Part shown: positions 1 through 8,302 of the stretch, piece by piece | How the letters are laid out: every line of letters starts with the position of its first letter | How positions within the stretch are numbered: the stretch's first letter is position 1 | Assembly: GCA_022790685.1 (NCBI GenBank) | Contig: JAAVXQ010000010.1 | Coordinates: 1 to 17,043, forward strand | Length of the DNA stretch: 17,043 nt | Origin: Clostridia bacterium | Lineage (GTDB): Bacteria; Bacillota; Clostridia; TANB77; CAG-508 | Direction of reading: 5' to 3' | Notes under the pieces: model-generated | What the model saw: the letters and a program-made list of their open reading frames with translations, nothing else | Told to the model about the DNA's origin: nothing | Database searches by the model: none | Position numbers and translations under genes: made by a program

Positions 1-808
1 CTAATTCTTTAATACTTGATTCTTTAATTCTTTCTATTGCTGGTCCTGATAAAACACCATGTGTACATCCAACATAAACATCTTTTGCACCATGTTTTTT
101 TATAACTTCTACTGTCTCCATTATTGAACCCGCAGTATCTACTTCATCATCAAAAATTAAAGCATTCTTCCCTTTAATATCTCCTATAACACTAGTAGCT
201 ATTGCTCTATCATCATTTCCATCTCTTCTTTTATCTATTAAAGCTATTGGACAATTAAAATGTTCTGCATATTTATATGCTTTTTTTGAACTTCCAGCAT
301 CTGTTGCTACAACAACTTTATCATCTATATTTTTAGCATCAAAGTATTTTTGAAGTAATGATTTTCCAGTTAAAACATCACAATTTATATTAAAATATGA
401 TTGTATTGCATTATTATGAAGGTCACATGTAAGTACTCTATCCGCTCCAGCAGCTTCAATAAGCTGAGCTAATAGTTTAGCTGTTACTGGAATTCTTGGC
501 TGATCTTTTTTATCTGATCTCGAATATATATAGTATGGTAAAACTACTGTTATTCTTCCTGCAGATGCTCTTTTTATTGCATCCATAGTTATTAATAATT
601 CCATTATTCTTTCATTAACAGGTGGCTCAGTTGTTTGTATTAAAAAAACATCTTTATCTCTAACTGTTTCTAGTATTTGAACAAAATTATTATCGTTTTT
701 GAATTTCATAGAGTTCATTTTTCCCTTTTCAATTTTTAAACAATCACAAATTTCGTTAGTAAATTTTTCTGCCGAACTACTACATGCAAATATTTTTAAA
801 TTCTCCAT
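1..808 (-). CDS. prs: Ribose-phosphate pyrophosphokinase (PRPP synthetase), 3' end outside window
   Basis: Makes PRPP from ribose 5-phosphate and ATP for nucleotide, His and Trp synthesis; cytosolic. I translated the minus frame from 808 to the window edge: 269 stop-free codons, against a usual family length of about 315, so roughly 50 C-terminal residues are missing. Visible family landmarks are the N-terminal IFACSSSAEKF segment, the flexible-loop region YSRSDKKDQPR (canonical YARQDRK), DLHNNAIQSYF, IDKRRDGN, and the PRPP-binding loop DDEVDTAGS around residues 220-228 (canonical DDxxDTAGT). The sequence is noticeably divergent from textbook Prs, so it could be a second or lineage-specific paralog. 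ATG at 808 is preferred over the in-frame ATG at 820 because GGAG sits six bases before it. It follows nrdG by 41 bases and is probably in the nrdD-nrdG-prs transcript. It has no in-frame CGG. Confidence 0.93.
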   Translation of the reverse strand, partial: MENLKIFACSSSAEKFTNEICDCLKIEKGKMNSMKFKNDNNFVQILETVRDKDVFLIQTTEPPVNERIMELLITMDAIKRASAGRITVVLPYYIYSRSDKKDQPRIPVTAKLLAQLIEAAGADRVLTCDLHNNAIQSYFNINCDVLTGKSLLQKYFDAKNIDDKVVVATDAGSSKKAYKYAEHFNCPIALIDKRRDGNDDRAIATSVIGDIKGKNALIFDDEVDTAGSIMETVEVIKKHGAKDVYVGCTHGVLSGPAIERIKESSIKEL

Positions 809-849
809 ATTTTTCTCCATTCATTTTTATTTTTATTTATTTAATTATT

Positions 850-1587
850 TTAGTCTAAATTTTCATTTGGAAAATTACTCTTTTGTTTTGCACTAATTTT
901 TACTGTTTCTTTTTGAATTTCTGTTTCTACTTTCTTGTCATTATTAATTGAATATATAGCTCCAGCTGTTACTGGTATAGCTTCCTCTTCTATGTTTTCA
1001 TTTTTAGTAACATATTCTTCAAATAATACGATTTTTGGTTCTTTTACTTCATATCTTGCTTCATCACCAAATTTTAAGGTAACAACTTTTTTTTCTTTTA
1101 AACTTGCTTTTACATCTATCTTTCTTTGATTTGTTGATCCCCTAAACTTAAGATCTGTTAACTTTTTTTCTTCTACAAATTCTCCATCTACCATAATATC
1201 AATATTATTGATTAGGTCTCGTGTATAATCATTTTCTTCATACATTTTGCCTAATATGTCTTTTTCAAAATCGTATCCTGTATAACACCATATATTTTTA
1301 TTTGGATATTTTTCTTTTACTGCCTTTACTAATGGTACTAATCCTTGTTGATTAACTTTTTCTAAAGGTTCCCCTCCAAGTAAAGATAATCCTGCAATAT
1401 AATCATGATTTAAAAGTTCTAAAATATAGTCTATTGTAGTTTCATCAAATTTTTTTCCAAATTCAAAATCCCAAGCTTCTTTATTATGACACCCCTTACA
1501 ATGAAAATGACATCCACTTACATAAATTGAAACTCTAATCCCTTCTCCATCTTGTATATCAACTGTTTTAATATCTGCATAATTCAT
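850..1587 (-). CDS. nrdG: Anaerobic ribonucleotide reductase activating protein (radical SAM), with C-terminal extension
   Basis: Radical-SAM activase that uses a 4Fe-4S cluster and S-adenosylmethionine to install the glycyl radical on NrdD. The cluster motif CxxxCxxC is present as CHFHCKGC (Cys26, Cys30, Cys33), followed by the SAM-binding GGEP (71-74) and the family-typical end LKFRGSTNQRKIDV (about 146-159). Ordinary NrdG proteins of about 155-175 residues stop near here. This one continues for about 85 more residues, rich in Lys, Glu and Val, in which I recognise no domain. The start is the typical MNYADIK, with GAGG eight bases upstream. It lies downstream of nrdD after a 169-base gap holding a structured element, and upstream of prs. 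Function is certain; the role of the tail is unknown. Confidence 0.95.
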   Translation of the reverse strand: MNYADIKTVDIQDGEGIRVSIYVSGCHFHCKGCHNKEAWDFEFGKKFDETTIDYILELLNHDYIAGLSLLGGEPLEKVNQQGLVPLVKAVKEKYPNKNIWCYTGYDFEKDILGKMYEENDYTRDLINNIDIMVDGEFVEEKKLTDLKFRGSTNQRKIDVKASLKEKKVVTLKFGDEARYEVKEPKIVLFEEYVTKNENIEEEAIPVTAGAIYSINNDKKVETEIQKETVKISAKQKSNFPNENLD

Positions 1588-1640
1588 ATTACTTTCCTCT
1601 TTTCCTTTTCTTACAATAAGACTATTTATTATTTCGTTTA

Positions 1641-1723
1641 AAATGTCGTTTGCTCATATTTATATGATAGTTTTACTATCAGAGGCTCTATACGCCTATT
1701 TTAAACTTAAGCAAACGACATTT
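1641..1723 (-). ncRNA. Structured intergenic RNA element between nrdD and nrdG (candidate)
   Basis: A perfect 14-bp inverted repeat (1641-1654 against 1710-1723) encloses about 55 bases that can form three small hairpins: 1655-1666 (4 bp), 1666-1680 (6 bp, gatagt/actatc) and 1683-1697 (4 bp). The result is a cloverleaf-like multi-branch fold in the 169-base nrdD-nrdG spacer. A second pairing, 1636-1644 with 1698-1706 (9 bp, perfect), is mutually exclusive with the closing stem. It has no clear U-tract after the stem, so it is not a plain terminator. It could be an mRNA processing or stability element, a regulatory switch for nrdG/prs, or a dispersed palindromic repeat. I do not recognise it as a known family. 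Confidence 0.4.
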
Positions 1724-1756
1724 CCTTTGTAATTTTTAAAATTACTCTTTTGTATT

Positions 1757-3905
1757 TTATAAGTGAAGTACTCTTGACTTAATTTCTTTTGTTTTTCCAA
1801 CATTCCAGAAGTTTTCTCCTAAGTACCCACATGTTCTTCTTGTTACATTCATCTTGCTGTGGTCTTTATTACCGCATTGTGGACATTCCCATTCATTTTG
1901 TTCATTTATTACTATTTCTCCATCATATCCACAAAGGTGACAGTAATCTGATTTTGTATTAAATTCAGCATATTGAATATTATCATATATAAATTTTACA
2001 ATTTCCTCTAATGCTTCTAAGTTATTTTTCATATTTGGTATTTCAACATATGAAATAGCTCCACCTGAAGAAATTGGTTGATATTTACTTTCAAATTTTA
2101 ATTTATCAAAAGCATTTATTTTTTCTCTAACATCAACATGATAAGAATTTGTATAATATCCTTTATCTGTAACATCTTCAATTTCTCCAAATCTTTCTCT
2201 ATCAACTCTTGCAAATCTGTAACAAAGTGACTCAGCTGGTGTTCCATATAATGCAAATCCAAGTCCTGTTTCAGCTTTCCATTTGTCTACTGTTTCTCTT
2301 AAGTGTTTCATAACTCTTATTGAAAATTCTTCTCCTTTTGCATCTGTATGACTAACACCTTTCATAAGTTTAGTAACTTCATATAAACCTATATATCCTA
2401 ATGAAATTGTAGAGAAATAACTATTTAATAATTTATCTATCGTCTCTCCTTTTTCAAGTCTTGCTATTGCACCATATTGCCAATGAATTGGTGAAGCATC
2501 TGATAAAGTTCCAAGTAATGCATTATGTCTGCACATTAATGCATCTTTGCATAATTCAAGTCTCTCATCAAATAATTTCCAGAATTTTTCTTCATCTCCA
2601 TTTGCAATAATTCCTATTTGTGGTAAATTTATACTTACAACACCTTGATTAAATCTTGATTCAAAAACATATTCACCTTTTTCATTTTTCCAAGGTGATA
2701 AGAAACTTCTGCATCCCATTGGACTGAATACATTTCCTTCATAGTTTTCTCTCATTATTTTTGCTGAAATATAATCAGGATATAATCTCTTTGAAGAACA
2801 TTTTACAGCAAGCTTTGTTAAATAGTCATATTTCCCACCTTTTAAACAGTTATGTTCATCTAATACATATATTAACTTTGGAAATGCTGGTGTTATATAT
2901 ACACCTTTTTCATTTTTAATTCCTTGATATCTTTGTTTTAGTATCTCTTCGATTATCATTGCATTTTCTTCAATGTATTCATCATCTTTATCTAAAAACA
3001 TAAATATTGTAACAAATGGGCTTTGTCCATTTGTAGTCATTAAAGTGTTTATTTGATATTGAATTGTTTGAACTCCAGCAGTTAAGTCTTCTTGTCTTCT
3101 TTCTATTGCATCTTCTTTTGCTTTTACATCTGCATCTTCTTTAGAATATCCTTTTTCTATATATCCTAAAAATCTCTTTTTATATATTTTGTCATATGTT
3201 TTTCTTAAATATTTTCCTAAATGACGAATATCCACTGATTGTCCACCATATTGGCTACTTGCTACTGCTGCAATTATTTGTGTCATAACAGTACATGCAA
3301 CTTGAAAGCTCTTTGGACTTTCTATCATTTTTCCGTTCATAACTGTTCCATTATCTAACATATCTCCGAATATTTACTAAGCAACAATTATGCATAGGTT
3401 GAACAAAATAATCTTTGTCATGAAAGTGGATAACTCCATCATTATGAGCTTTTACAATTCTTTCTGGTAACATTACTCTATCTGCTAAATCTTTTGAACA
3501 TTCTCCAGCAATTAAATCTCTTTGTGTTGATACAAGACTTGCATTTTTATTACTATTTTCTTCCATTGTTTCTTTGTTAGCATTTCTAACTAAAGTTAAA
3601 ATATTTTCATCTGTTGAATTAGCCTGACGGATTAGTGAATGTTTTTCTCTATATAATATATATTTCTTAGCTAAAGTAAATTTTCCAAATTCCATTAGCT
3701 TACGTTCTATTGTATCTTGAATTTCCTCTACTGTCATTGATGGTTTTTCTAATCCTTCTATATACTTTGTAATAAATTCTATAGAAGCTCTTGATACTTT
3801 ATCTTTTCCACCAACTTCCTTATTTGCTTGACTGATAGCGATTACTATTTTGTTGCTATCATATTCAACTTTTCTTCCATCTCTTTTAATAACTTTCATG
3901 ACCAC
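1757..3905 (-). CDS. nrdD: Anaerobic ribonucleoside-triphosphate reductase, requires a +1 frameshift at CGG
   Basis: Class III reductase making dNTPs without oxygen, activated by NrdG. It is encoded in two overlapping frames. The upstream frame (3905-3351) has an N-terminal ATP-cone (about residues 3-95) and the HFHDKDYF...MHNCCLVNI segment. The downstream frame (from about 3367 to 1757) continues with DMLDNGTVMNGKMIE, VASSQYGGQS, a zinc site with two CxxC pairs, and the glycyl-radical motif RTCGYLGE near the C-terminus. Skipping base 3368 (the C of in-frame CGG, codon 180) and reading GGA as Gly joins them into about 715 residues with no gap, the normal family length. Without the shift, translation ends five codons later, giving 184 residues. 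The start is GTG at 3905 (GGGGG five bases upstream) or ATG at 3899. It is first in the operon with nrdG and prs. A pseudogene reading is possible but less likely, given the same event in tilS and dnaB. Confidence 0.92.
3365..3368 (-). promoter_or_regulatory. CGGA +1 frameshift site in nrdD
   Basis: On the coding strand the zero frame reads AAT ATT CGG AGA TAT GTT AGA TAA. The frame that encodes the rest of NrdD reads AAT ATT (C) GGA GAT ATG TTA. One skipped C restores N-I-G-D-M-L, matching the N-L/I-x-D-M-L spacing known from this family. The recoding interpretation is an inference from this site plus the two identical events in tilS and dnaB. Confidence 0.75.
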
Positions 3906-3978
3906 TTAATCCCCCTATTTTTATATATTATGCATTTTCCTTTATTTATTTTTTCTTTTGTTCTTCATCTATGAATTT

Positions 3979-4006
3979 ATTATACCCGCAAAAAAAGTAA
4001 TGTCAA
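3979..4006 (-). promoter_or_regulatory. Promoter of nrdD operon
   Basis: Perfect -35 TTGACA (4001-4006) and -10 TATAAT (3979-3984) on the minus strand with a 16-base spacer. Transcription would start near 3972, giving a leader of about 65 bases before the nrdD start and its GGGGG ribosome binding site. Confidence 0.8.
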
Positions 4007-4028
4007 ATGCGTAGTTCTTATGTTTCCC

Positions 4029-4043
4029 TTTTTTGTAAGTGTT
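4029..4043. repeat. 15-bp direct repeat, copy 1
   Basis: The sequence ttttttgtaagtgtt is repeated exactly at 4106-4120, 77 bases away, in the otherwise gene-free 3906-4366 region between the divergent nrdD and sortase genes. This copy lies just over 20 bases upstream of the nrdD -35 box, so it is a candidate regulator site. It is not palindromic and does not match the NrdR box I know. Confidence 0.6.
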
Positions 4044-4105
4044 AGAGTATCATAGTCTATCGGATTTTGGCACTTATTTTTTATTGATTTATTAATTTTT
4101 TTCCA

Positions 4106-4120
4106 TTTTTTGTAAGTGTT
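4106..4120. repeat. 15-bp direct repeat, copy 2
   Basis: Exact second copy of ttttttgtaagtgtt. A CACTTA core in the opposite sense occurs between the copies (4071-4076). The rest of 4121-4322 is simple AT-rich DNA in which I see no gene or clear structure. Confidence 0.6.
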
Positions 4121-4322
4121 CTTATTGTAAGATTATAAGTTTTTATATTTCATTTCCATTACATTTTTATTTCATTTTTTAGAATTTATCAAATTTTAGT
4201 ATATATTTGAATACTTTTTTAAAAGAAATCGATAATAATTCCTATTTTGTTTTCTTGTATTTTAAGTCTTGCTTATGCTCTATTTTTTTTTAAAATTATT
4301 TTAAATTTTATATACATAATAA

Positions 4323-4351
4323 TTGCTTTATAATAAATTTTAAATTATAAT
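4323..4351 (+). promoter_or_regulatory. Possible promoter of the sortase gene
   Basis: TTGCTT (4323-4328), a 17-base spacer and TATAAT (4346-4351) on the plus strand. The implied start site is only about nine bases from the ATG, so the leader would be very short. An alternative TATAAT at 4329-4334 has no good -35 box. Confidence 0.4.
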
Positions 4352-4366
4352 AATTTTGGTGATTAT

Positions 4367-5197
4367 ATGGAAACAAAAGAAAAAAAGATAAATATATATA
4401 TACTTATTTTTAGAATAGTATCTTTATTAATTATAGCGTTTTGCCTATATCTTCTTTACAACTGGAATATTGAGAATAATGCTAATTCAGATATAGCAAG
4501 TGATTTGAGCTTAAGTTCAAAAAGTGATGGAACCATTTCTTTAAATGACTTAAGAGATGCTGAACTAAAAAGTTCAGATGAAAATCAATCTTTAATCTCT
4601 AAAAATAATGAATCTAATAATCAAATAAAAACTTTACAAACTGATTTTGACAAACTTCTAAATTCTAATTCAGATACTGTCGCATGGATTAGAATTGAAA
4701 ATGCGAATATTGATTATCCTATAGTTCAGGCACAAGATAATAATTACTACTTAAATCAAAACTTTTATAAAAAACATAATAGTGCTGGATGGATTTTTGC
4801 AGACTACAGAAATAAATTTGATACTCTTGATAAAAACACAATTATATATGGTCATAATAGAAGAAATGGAACTATGTTTAGCAATCTAAAAAAATATTTA
4901 GATTCTAATTATTCTTCAAAAGAAGAAAACAAATTCTTTAATTTTAATACTGTTAATAAAAATTATATAGCAGAGATTTTTTCAGTATATAAATCTAATT
5001 CAAATGTTCTTTCTTTTTCTAACACCTTTGAATCTCATGATGCATTTGACTCATATTTAAATAGTTATAAGGAAAAAAGTTTATATGACTTTAAAACAGA
5101 GGTATCAGCTTCTAATAAAATATTAACTTTATGTACCTGTGATAATAACAATCTATATAGAATTGTTATACATGCTAAGTTAATACCAATTAATTAA
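4367..5197 (+). CDS. Class B-type sortase
   Basis: Membrane-anchored cysteine transpeptidase that cleaves a C-terminal sorting signal and attaches the protein to peptidoglycan. It is 276 residues. A single N-terminal membrane segment (about 10-31) is followed by a polar, Ser/Asn/Asp-rich stalk (35-95) and the sortase barrel. Class B features are VAWIRIENANIDYPIVQ (105-121), the catalytic His in IIYGHNRRNGTMF (His163), the catalytic Cys in TLCTC (Cys258) and the catalytic Arg in YRIVIHAKL (Arg265). The Ser of the usual TLSTC is replaced by Cys256, leaving two cysteines side by side in the motif. It is the only plus-strand gene, flanked by its own terminator. The surface protein at the right end of the window, which ends in TPSTGD plus a membrane anchor, is a plausible substrate. 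SD is weak (GGTGA). Confidence 0.9.
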   Translation: METKEKKINIYILIFRIVSLLIIAFCLYLLYNWNIENNANSDIASDLSLSSKSDGTISLNDLRDAELKSSDENQSLISKNNESNNQIKTLQTDFDKLLNSNSDTVAWIRIENANIDYPIVQAQDNNYYLNQNFYKKHNSAGWIFADYRNKFDTLDKNTIIYGHNRRNGTMFSNLKKYLDSNYSSKEENKFFNFNTVNKNYIAEIFSVYKSNSNVLSFSNTFESHDAFDSYLNSYKEKSLYDFKTEVSASNKILTLCTCDNNNLYRIVIHAKLIPIN

Positions 5198-5202
5198 TAA
5201 AT

Positions 5203-5241
5203 AAAAAGAGATATATTCTAAAAATAGATATATCTCTTTTT
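5203..5241. terminator. Bidirectional terminator between sortase and ftsH
   Basis: Inverted repeat aaaaagagatatat (from 5203) against the complementary arm ending at 5241, with a short loop and T-runs on both strands. It serves the plus-strand sortase and, about 70 bases past its stop, the minus-strand ftsH. A smaller perfect 8-bp hairpin (5284-5302) lies between it and the ftsH stop. Confidence 0.8.
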
Positions 5242-5311
5242 ATTTTGTATTTAAGTTTTAATCGTACTTTCAAATTTAGTTTTAAAGCTTATTTTAAGCT
5301 TTATCGATGTT

Positions 5312-7144
5312 TTATGAATTCATTATATCTGAGAATTCTTCTCCATCTATTTTTTCTTTTTCTAATAATATTCCTGCAACTTGATGTAATTTTTCAATAT
5401 TTGTTCTTAATATTTCTTCTGTTTTATTATATGCAAAATCTATTATTCTTTTTACTTCTTCATCTATAATACCTGAAGTTTCTTCACTAAAGTTTCTTTG
5501 TGTTGTAAAGTCTCTTCCTAAAAATACTTCCTCTTGTCCTGAACCAAAAGTAATTGTTCCTAATCTTTCACTCATACCATATTTTGTAACCATTTCTCTT
5601 GCTATTTTAGAGGCTCTTTCTATATCATTGCTCGCACCTGTTGATATATCTCCTAAAACTATACTTTCTGCTACTCTACCACCTAATAACGATATTATTT
5701 GTTCTTCCATTTCAGATTTACTCATAAATTGTCTATCTTCTGATGGTCTATACATTGTATATCCACCTGCCATACCTCTTGGTATAATAGAAATTTGGTG
5801 AACATCATCTTGTGTTTCTAAGAAATGACTTGCCACTGCATGACCTGCCTCATGGAAAGCAACTAATTTCTTTTCTTTTTCGCTTATTACTCTCGATTTC
5901 TTTTCTGGTCCCATAGTTACTTTTACCATAGCATCTTCTATATCTTCTAATGATATTTCTGTTTTATCTCTTCTTGCAGCTAAAAGTGCTGCTTCATTTA
6001 AAATATTCTCTAAATCTGCTCCTGCAAATCCTGCTGTATTTTTAGCTATTGTACTCAAGTCTACATCTTCAGCAATTTTTTTCTTTCTCGCATGAACTTT
6101 TAATATTTCTTCTCTTGCTTTAACATCTGGTGTTCCTACAACAATTTGTCTATCAAATCTTCCTGCTCTTAGAAGAGCTTTATCTAATACATCTGGTCTA
6201 TTTGTTGCAGCTAAAACTATTACACCTTCATTTGCAGCAAAACCATCCATTTCAACAAGTAATTGATTTAATGTTTGTTCTCTTTCATCATGTCCTCCAC
6301 CAAGACCTGCACCTCTTTGACGTCCTACAGCATCAATTTCATCTATAAATATTATACAAGGACTATTTCTTTTAGCTTGTTCAAATAAGTCTCTTACTCT
6401 TGATGCACCAACACCAACAAACATTTCCACAAAGTCTGAACCACTTATAATAAAGAATGGTACTCCAGCTTCACCTGCTACTGCTTTTGCAAGTAATGTT
6501 TTACCAGTACCTGGATGACCTACTAAAAGAACACCTTTTGGTATTCTAGCACCCATATCTGTAAATTTCTTTGGTGATTTTAAAAAGTCTACAATCTCTT
6601 GTAATTCTTCTTTTTCTTCATCAACACCTGCAACATCTTTAAAAGTTATTTTATTCTTATCATTTGTATTTAACATTCTAGCTTTACTTTTTCCAAATGT
6701 CATAGATTTATTTCCACTTTGATTTGGATTCATTAATAATAACCAGAATAGTAAAAATACTATTAATATAACAAATGGTGAGAATAGACTAAGCACAGCG
6801 ATTAATATTGATTCTTCTTCTTGGATGATTTCAATTTGTCCTACTCTTTCTTCTTTTGTAAGTTCATCCATTAAGTTTTCTATACTTGGAATTGAAACTT
6901 CCTTTGTATTAGCTTTATTTTTTACTTTCGCATCACTTTCTATTTCTATATCACCTAATACTACTGTAGCTGAAGCTTTGTCAGCTGATATTTCAATAGA
7001 AATAACTTTTCCAGCTTTTATATTTGTTATTAAATCTGAATAACTCATACTAGTATCAGATTCATTCATAGCAGAAACTAATAAAAATATGAATATTATT
7101 CCTACTACACTCCACAAAGTTAACCTACTAATCCCTTTTTTCAA
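5312..7144 (-). CDS. ftsH: ATP-dependent zinc metalloprotease FtsH
   Basis: Membrane AAA+ protease that degrades misfolded membrane proteins and short-lived regulators. It is 610 residues, close to family length. Domains in order: TM1 (8-26), extracytoplasmic segment, TM2 (113-138), AAA+ module with Walker A GHPGTGKT (209-216), Walker B IIFIDEID (264-271) and SRH region ATNRPDVLDKALLRAGRFDR (313-332), then the M41 protease with zinc motif HEAGH (431-435) and the downstream acidic ligand in ASNDIERA. The second Walker A residue is His, where Pro is usual; this position varies and is unlikely to matter. The start is TTG at 7144, fixed by AGGAGG eight bases upstream and the KKG-hydrophobic N-terminus. 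It has its own promoter; in many Firmicutes it neighbours tilS, as here. It has no CGG at all. Confidence 0.98.
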   Translation of the reverse strand: MKKGISRLTLWSVVGIIFIFLLVSAMNESDTSMSYSDLITNIKAGKVISIEISADKASATVVLGDIEIESDAKVKNKANTKEVSIPSIENLMDELTKEERVGQIEIIQEEESILIAVLSLFSPFVILIVFLLFWLLLMNPNQSGNKSMTFGKSKARMLNTNDKNKITFKDVAGVDEEKEELQEIVDFLKSPKKFTDMGARIPKGVLLVGHPGTGKTLLAKAVAGEAGVPFFIISGSDFVEMFVGVGASRVRDLFEQAKRNSPCIIFIDEIDAVGRQRGAGLGGGHDEREQTLNQLLVEMDGFAANEGVIVLAATNRPDVLDKALLRAGRFDRQIVVGTPDVKAREEILKVHARKKKIAEDVDLSTIAKNTAGFAGADLENILNEAALLAARRDKTEISLEDIEDAMVKVTMGPEKKSRVISEKEKKLVAFHEAGHAVASHFLETQDDVHQISIIPRGMAGGYTMYRPSEDRQFMSKSEMEEQIISLLGGRVAESIVLGDISTGASNDIERASKIAREMVTKYGMSERLGTITFGSGQEEVFLGRDFTTQRNFSEETSGIIDEEVKRIIDFAYNKTEEILRTNIEKLHQVAGILLEKEKIDGEEFSDIMNS

Positions 7145-7186
7145 AATTATATCCTCCTATTTTTCTATTCAATTAGTTATGCCTAA

Positions 7187-7215
7187 AATATAGCATACCA
7201 ATTTTTCATTTGCAA
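7187..7215 (-). promoter_or_regulatory. Promoter of ftsH
   Basis: Minus strand TTGCAA (7210-7215), 17-base spacer, TATATT (7187-7192), with TG just before the -10 (extended -10). It is placed after the tilS terminator, so ftsH can be read independently. Confidence 0.65.
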
Positions 7216-7235
7216 TATGTTTTTTAAAAAGAAAT

Positions 7236-7289
7236 ATGCCTGTAATATAAGCATTTTTAACATACTACGGATACTTATTTTACAGACAT
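7236..7289 (-). terminator. tilS terminator overlapping its last codons
   Basis: Long imperfect hairpin: 19 paired positions with one mismatch and two wobbles, arms 7236-7254 and 7271-7289. It is followed on the minus strand by ATTTCTTTTTA. The 5' arm includes the final codons and stop (7275-7277) of tilS. Confidence 0.75.
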
Positions 7290-8301
7290 CACATATATTT
7301 TTTTATTTTTTATTACAACTTTTGTTTTCTTATTTGGAGTCAAAAATTTATTTCCAATATTGTTATTACATAGTTTTATTATATCATCAATATGTATCTT
7401 TTCTATTCCTTTTGTACTTCCAAAAATCTTCTCTACTGAATATAATATTATTCTCTTTTTAATAGTTATATCCATCAAATTAAATTTTTTTAAGTCTAAT
7501 ATAATTGTAGACTCTTTTTCTTCATTATATACATAACTTTTATATAAATTTTTTTCTTCTAAGCAAATTTCTTTGTATTTCTTTTTTACTTCATTTTCTA
7601 TAAACTGAATATCTTCTTTTACAATATTAGATAACCTATTAATAGTTTTTATTATATTAGGGTTAAATTCTTGTTTTATATAGGGAATAACTACATTTCT
7701 AACTTTATTTCTAGTATATATATTTTCATCATTTGATTCATCATGTCTTGGATTTAATTTTTCCTCTTCACAAAACTTTTCTATTTCTTCTCTATCACAC
7801 TCTATTAATGGCCTTATATATATTCCGTTTATTTCCTCTATACCTTTTAATCCAGATAAACCGTGCACCTCTTAAAAGATTCATAATTACTGTTTCTGCT
7901 CTATCATTACTATTATGTGCTATAGCTATTTTATTAGAATTTGTTTCTAATTTTATTTTATTGAAAAATTCATATCTTATATCTCTTCCTGTTTCTTCAA
8001 TTCCTTTTTTATTTCTTTCAGCTTCCTTTTTTATATCTGCATGACAAACATAAAATTCTATATTATTTTTATCACAATAATCTTTTACAAATTTCTCGTC
8101 TAATTTTGCATTTTCTCTTAATCCATGATTTATATGTGCTACAACAAAATCAAACTTAAATATCTTTTCATTTTTAAAATCAGTTAAAATTTTTAACATA
8201 GAAATAGAATCTGGACCTCCTGAAACTCCTAAGACCAGTTTATCTCCAGATTCTATTAAATTATATGTTTTTATTGTTTTTATAACTTTATCTTTTAACA
8301 T
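7275..8301 (-). CDS. tilS: tRNA(Ile)-lysidine synthetase, requires a +1 frameshift at CGG
   Basis: Converts the wobble C of tRNA-Ile(CAU) to lysidine so that it reads AUA; an essential decoding enzyme. The first frame (from 8301) gives the PP-loop ATPase motif SGGPDS (27-32), HINHGLR and AHNSNDRAETVIMNLLRGA. The second frame gives GLSGLKGIEEI, YIRPLI and the remaining C-terminal region to the stop at 7275. Skipping base 7863 (C of in-frame CGG, codon 147) joins LLRGA to GLSGLKG, the well known RG-x-G continuation of this family, giving about 341 residues. That is shorter than many TilS proteins (about 430-470), so the C-terminal domain is reduced. Without the shift, the product ends at 7795 after unrelated residues. 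The start ATG at 8301 follows the dnaB stop by one base; an in-frame ATG at 8319 overlaps dnaB. Confidence 0.92.
7860..7863 (-). promoter_or_regulatory. CGGT +1 frameshift site in tilS
   Basis: Zero frame: AGA GGT GCA CGG TTT ATC TGG. Productive frame: AGA GGT GCA (C) GGT TTA TCT GGA, giving R-G-A-G-L-S-G. The restored Gly is a conserved family position. The bases around the site differ from the nrdD and dnaB sites except for CGG itself. Confidence 0.75.
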
Positions 8302-8302
8302 T

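Noticed and set aside
3979..4140. NrdR box upstream of nrdD
   Set aside because: I looked for the ACAC-AT-rich-GTGT style palindrome and found only the non-palindromic GTAAGTGTT repeats.
6510..6520. Walker A His variant in FtsH (GHPGTGKT) as a sign of lost activity
   Set aside because: The Lys and Thr that bind ATP are intact and the second position varies among AAA+ proteins.
7860..7866. Classical P-site slippage as the common mechanism
   Set aside because: CTT may slip to TTC, but GCA to CAC and ATT to TTC pair poorly; skipping C in the A site or quadruplet reading fits all three better.
7275..7868. Independent gene starting at GTG 7868
   Set aside because: It is the C-terminal half of TilS; the GTG has no SD and the protein would lack the PP-loop.
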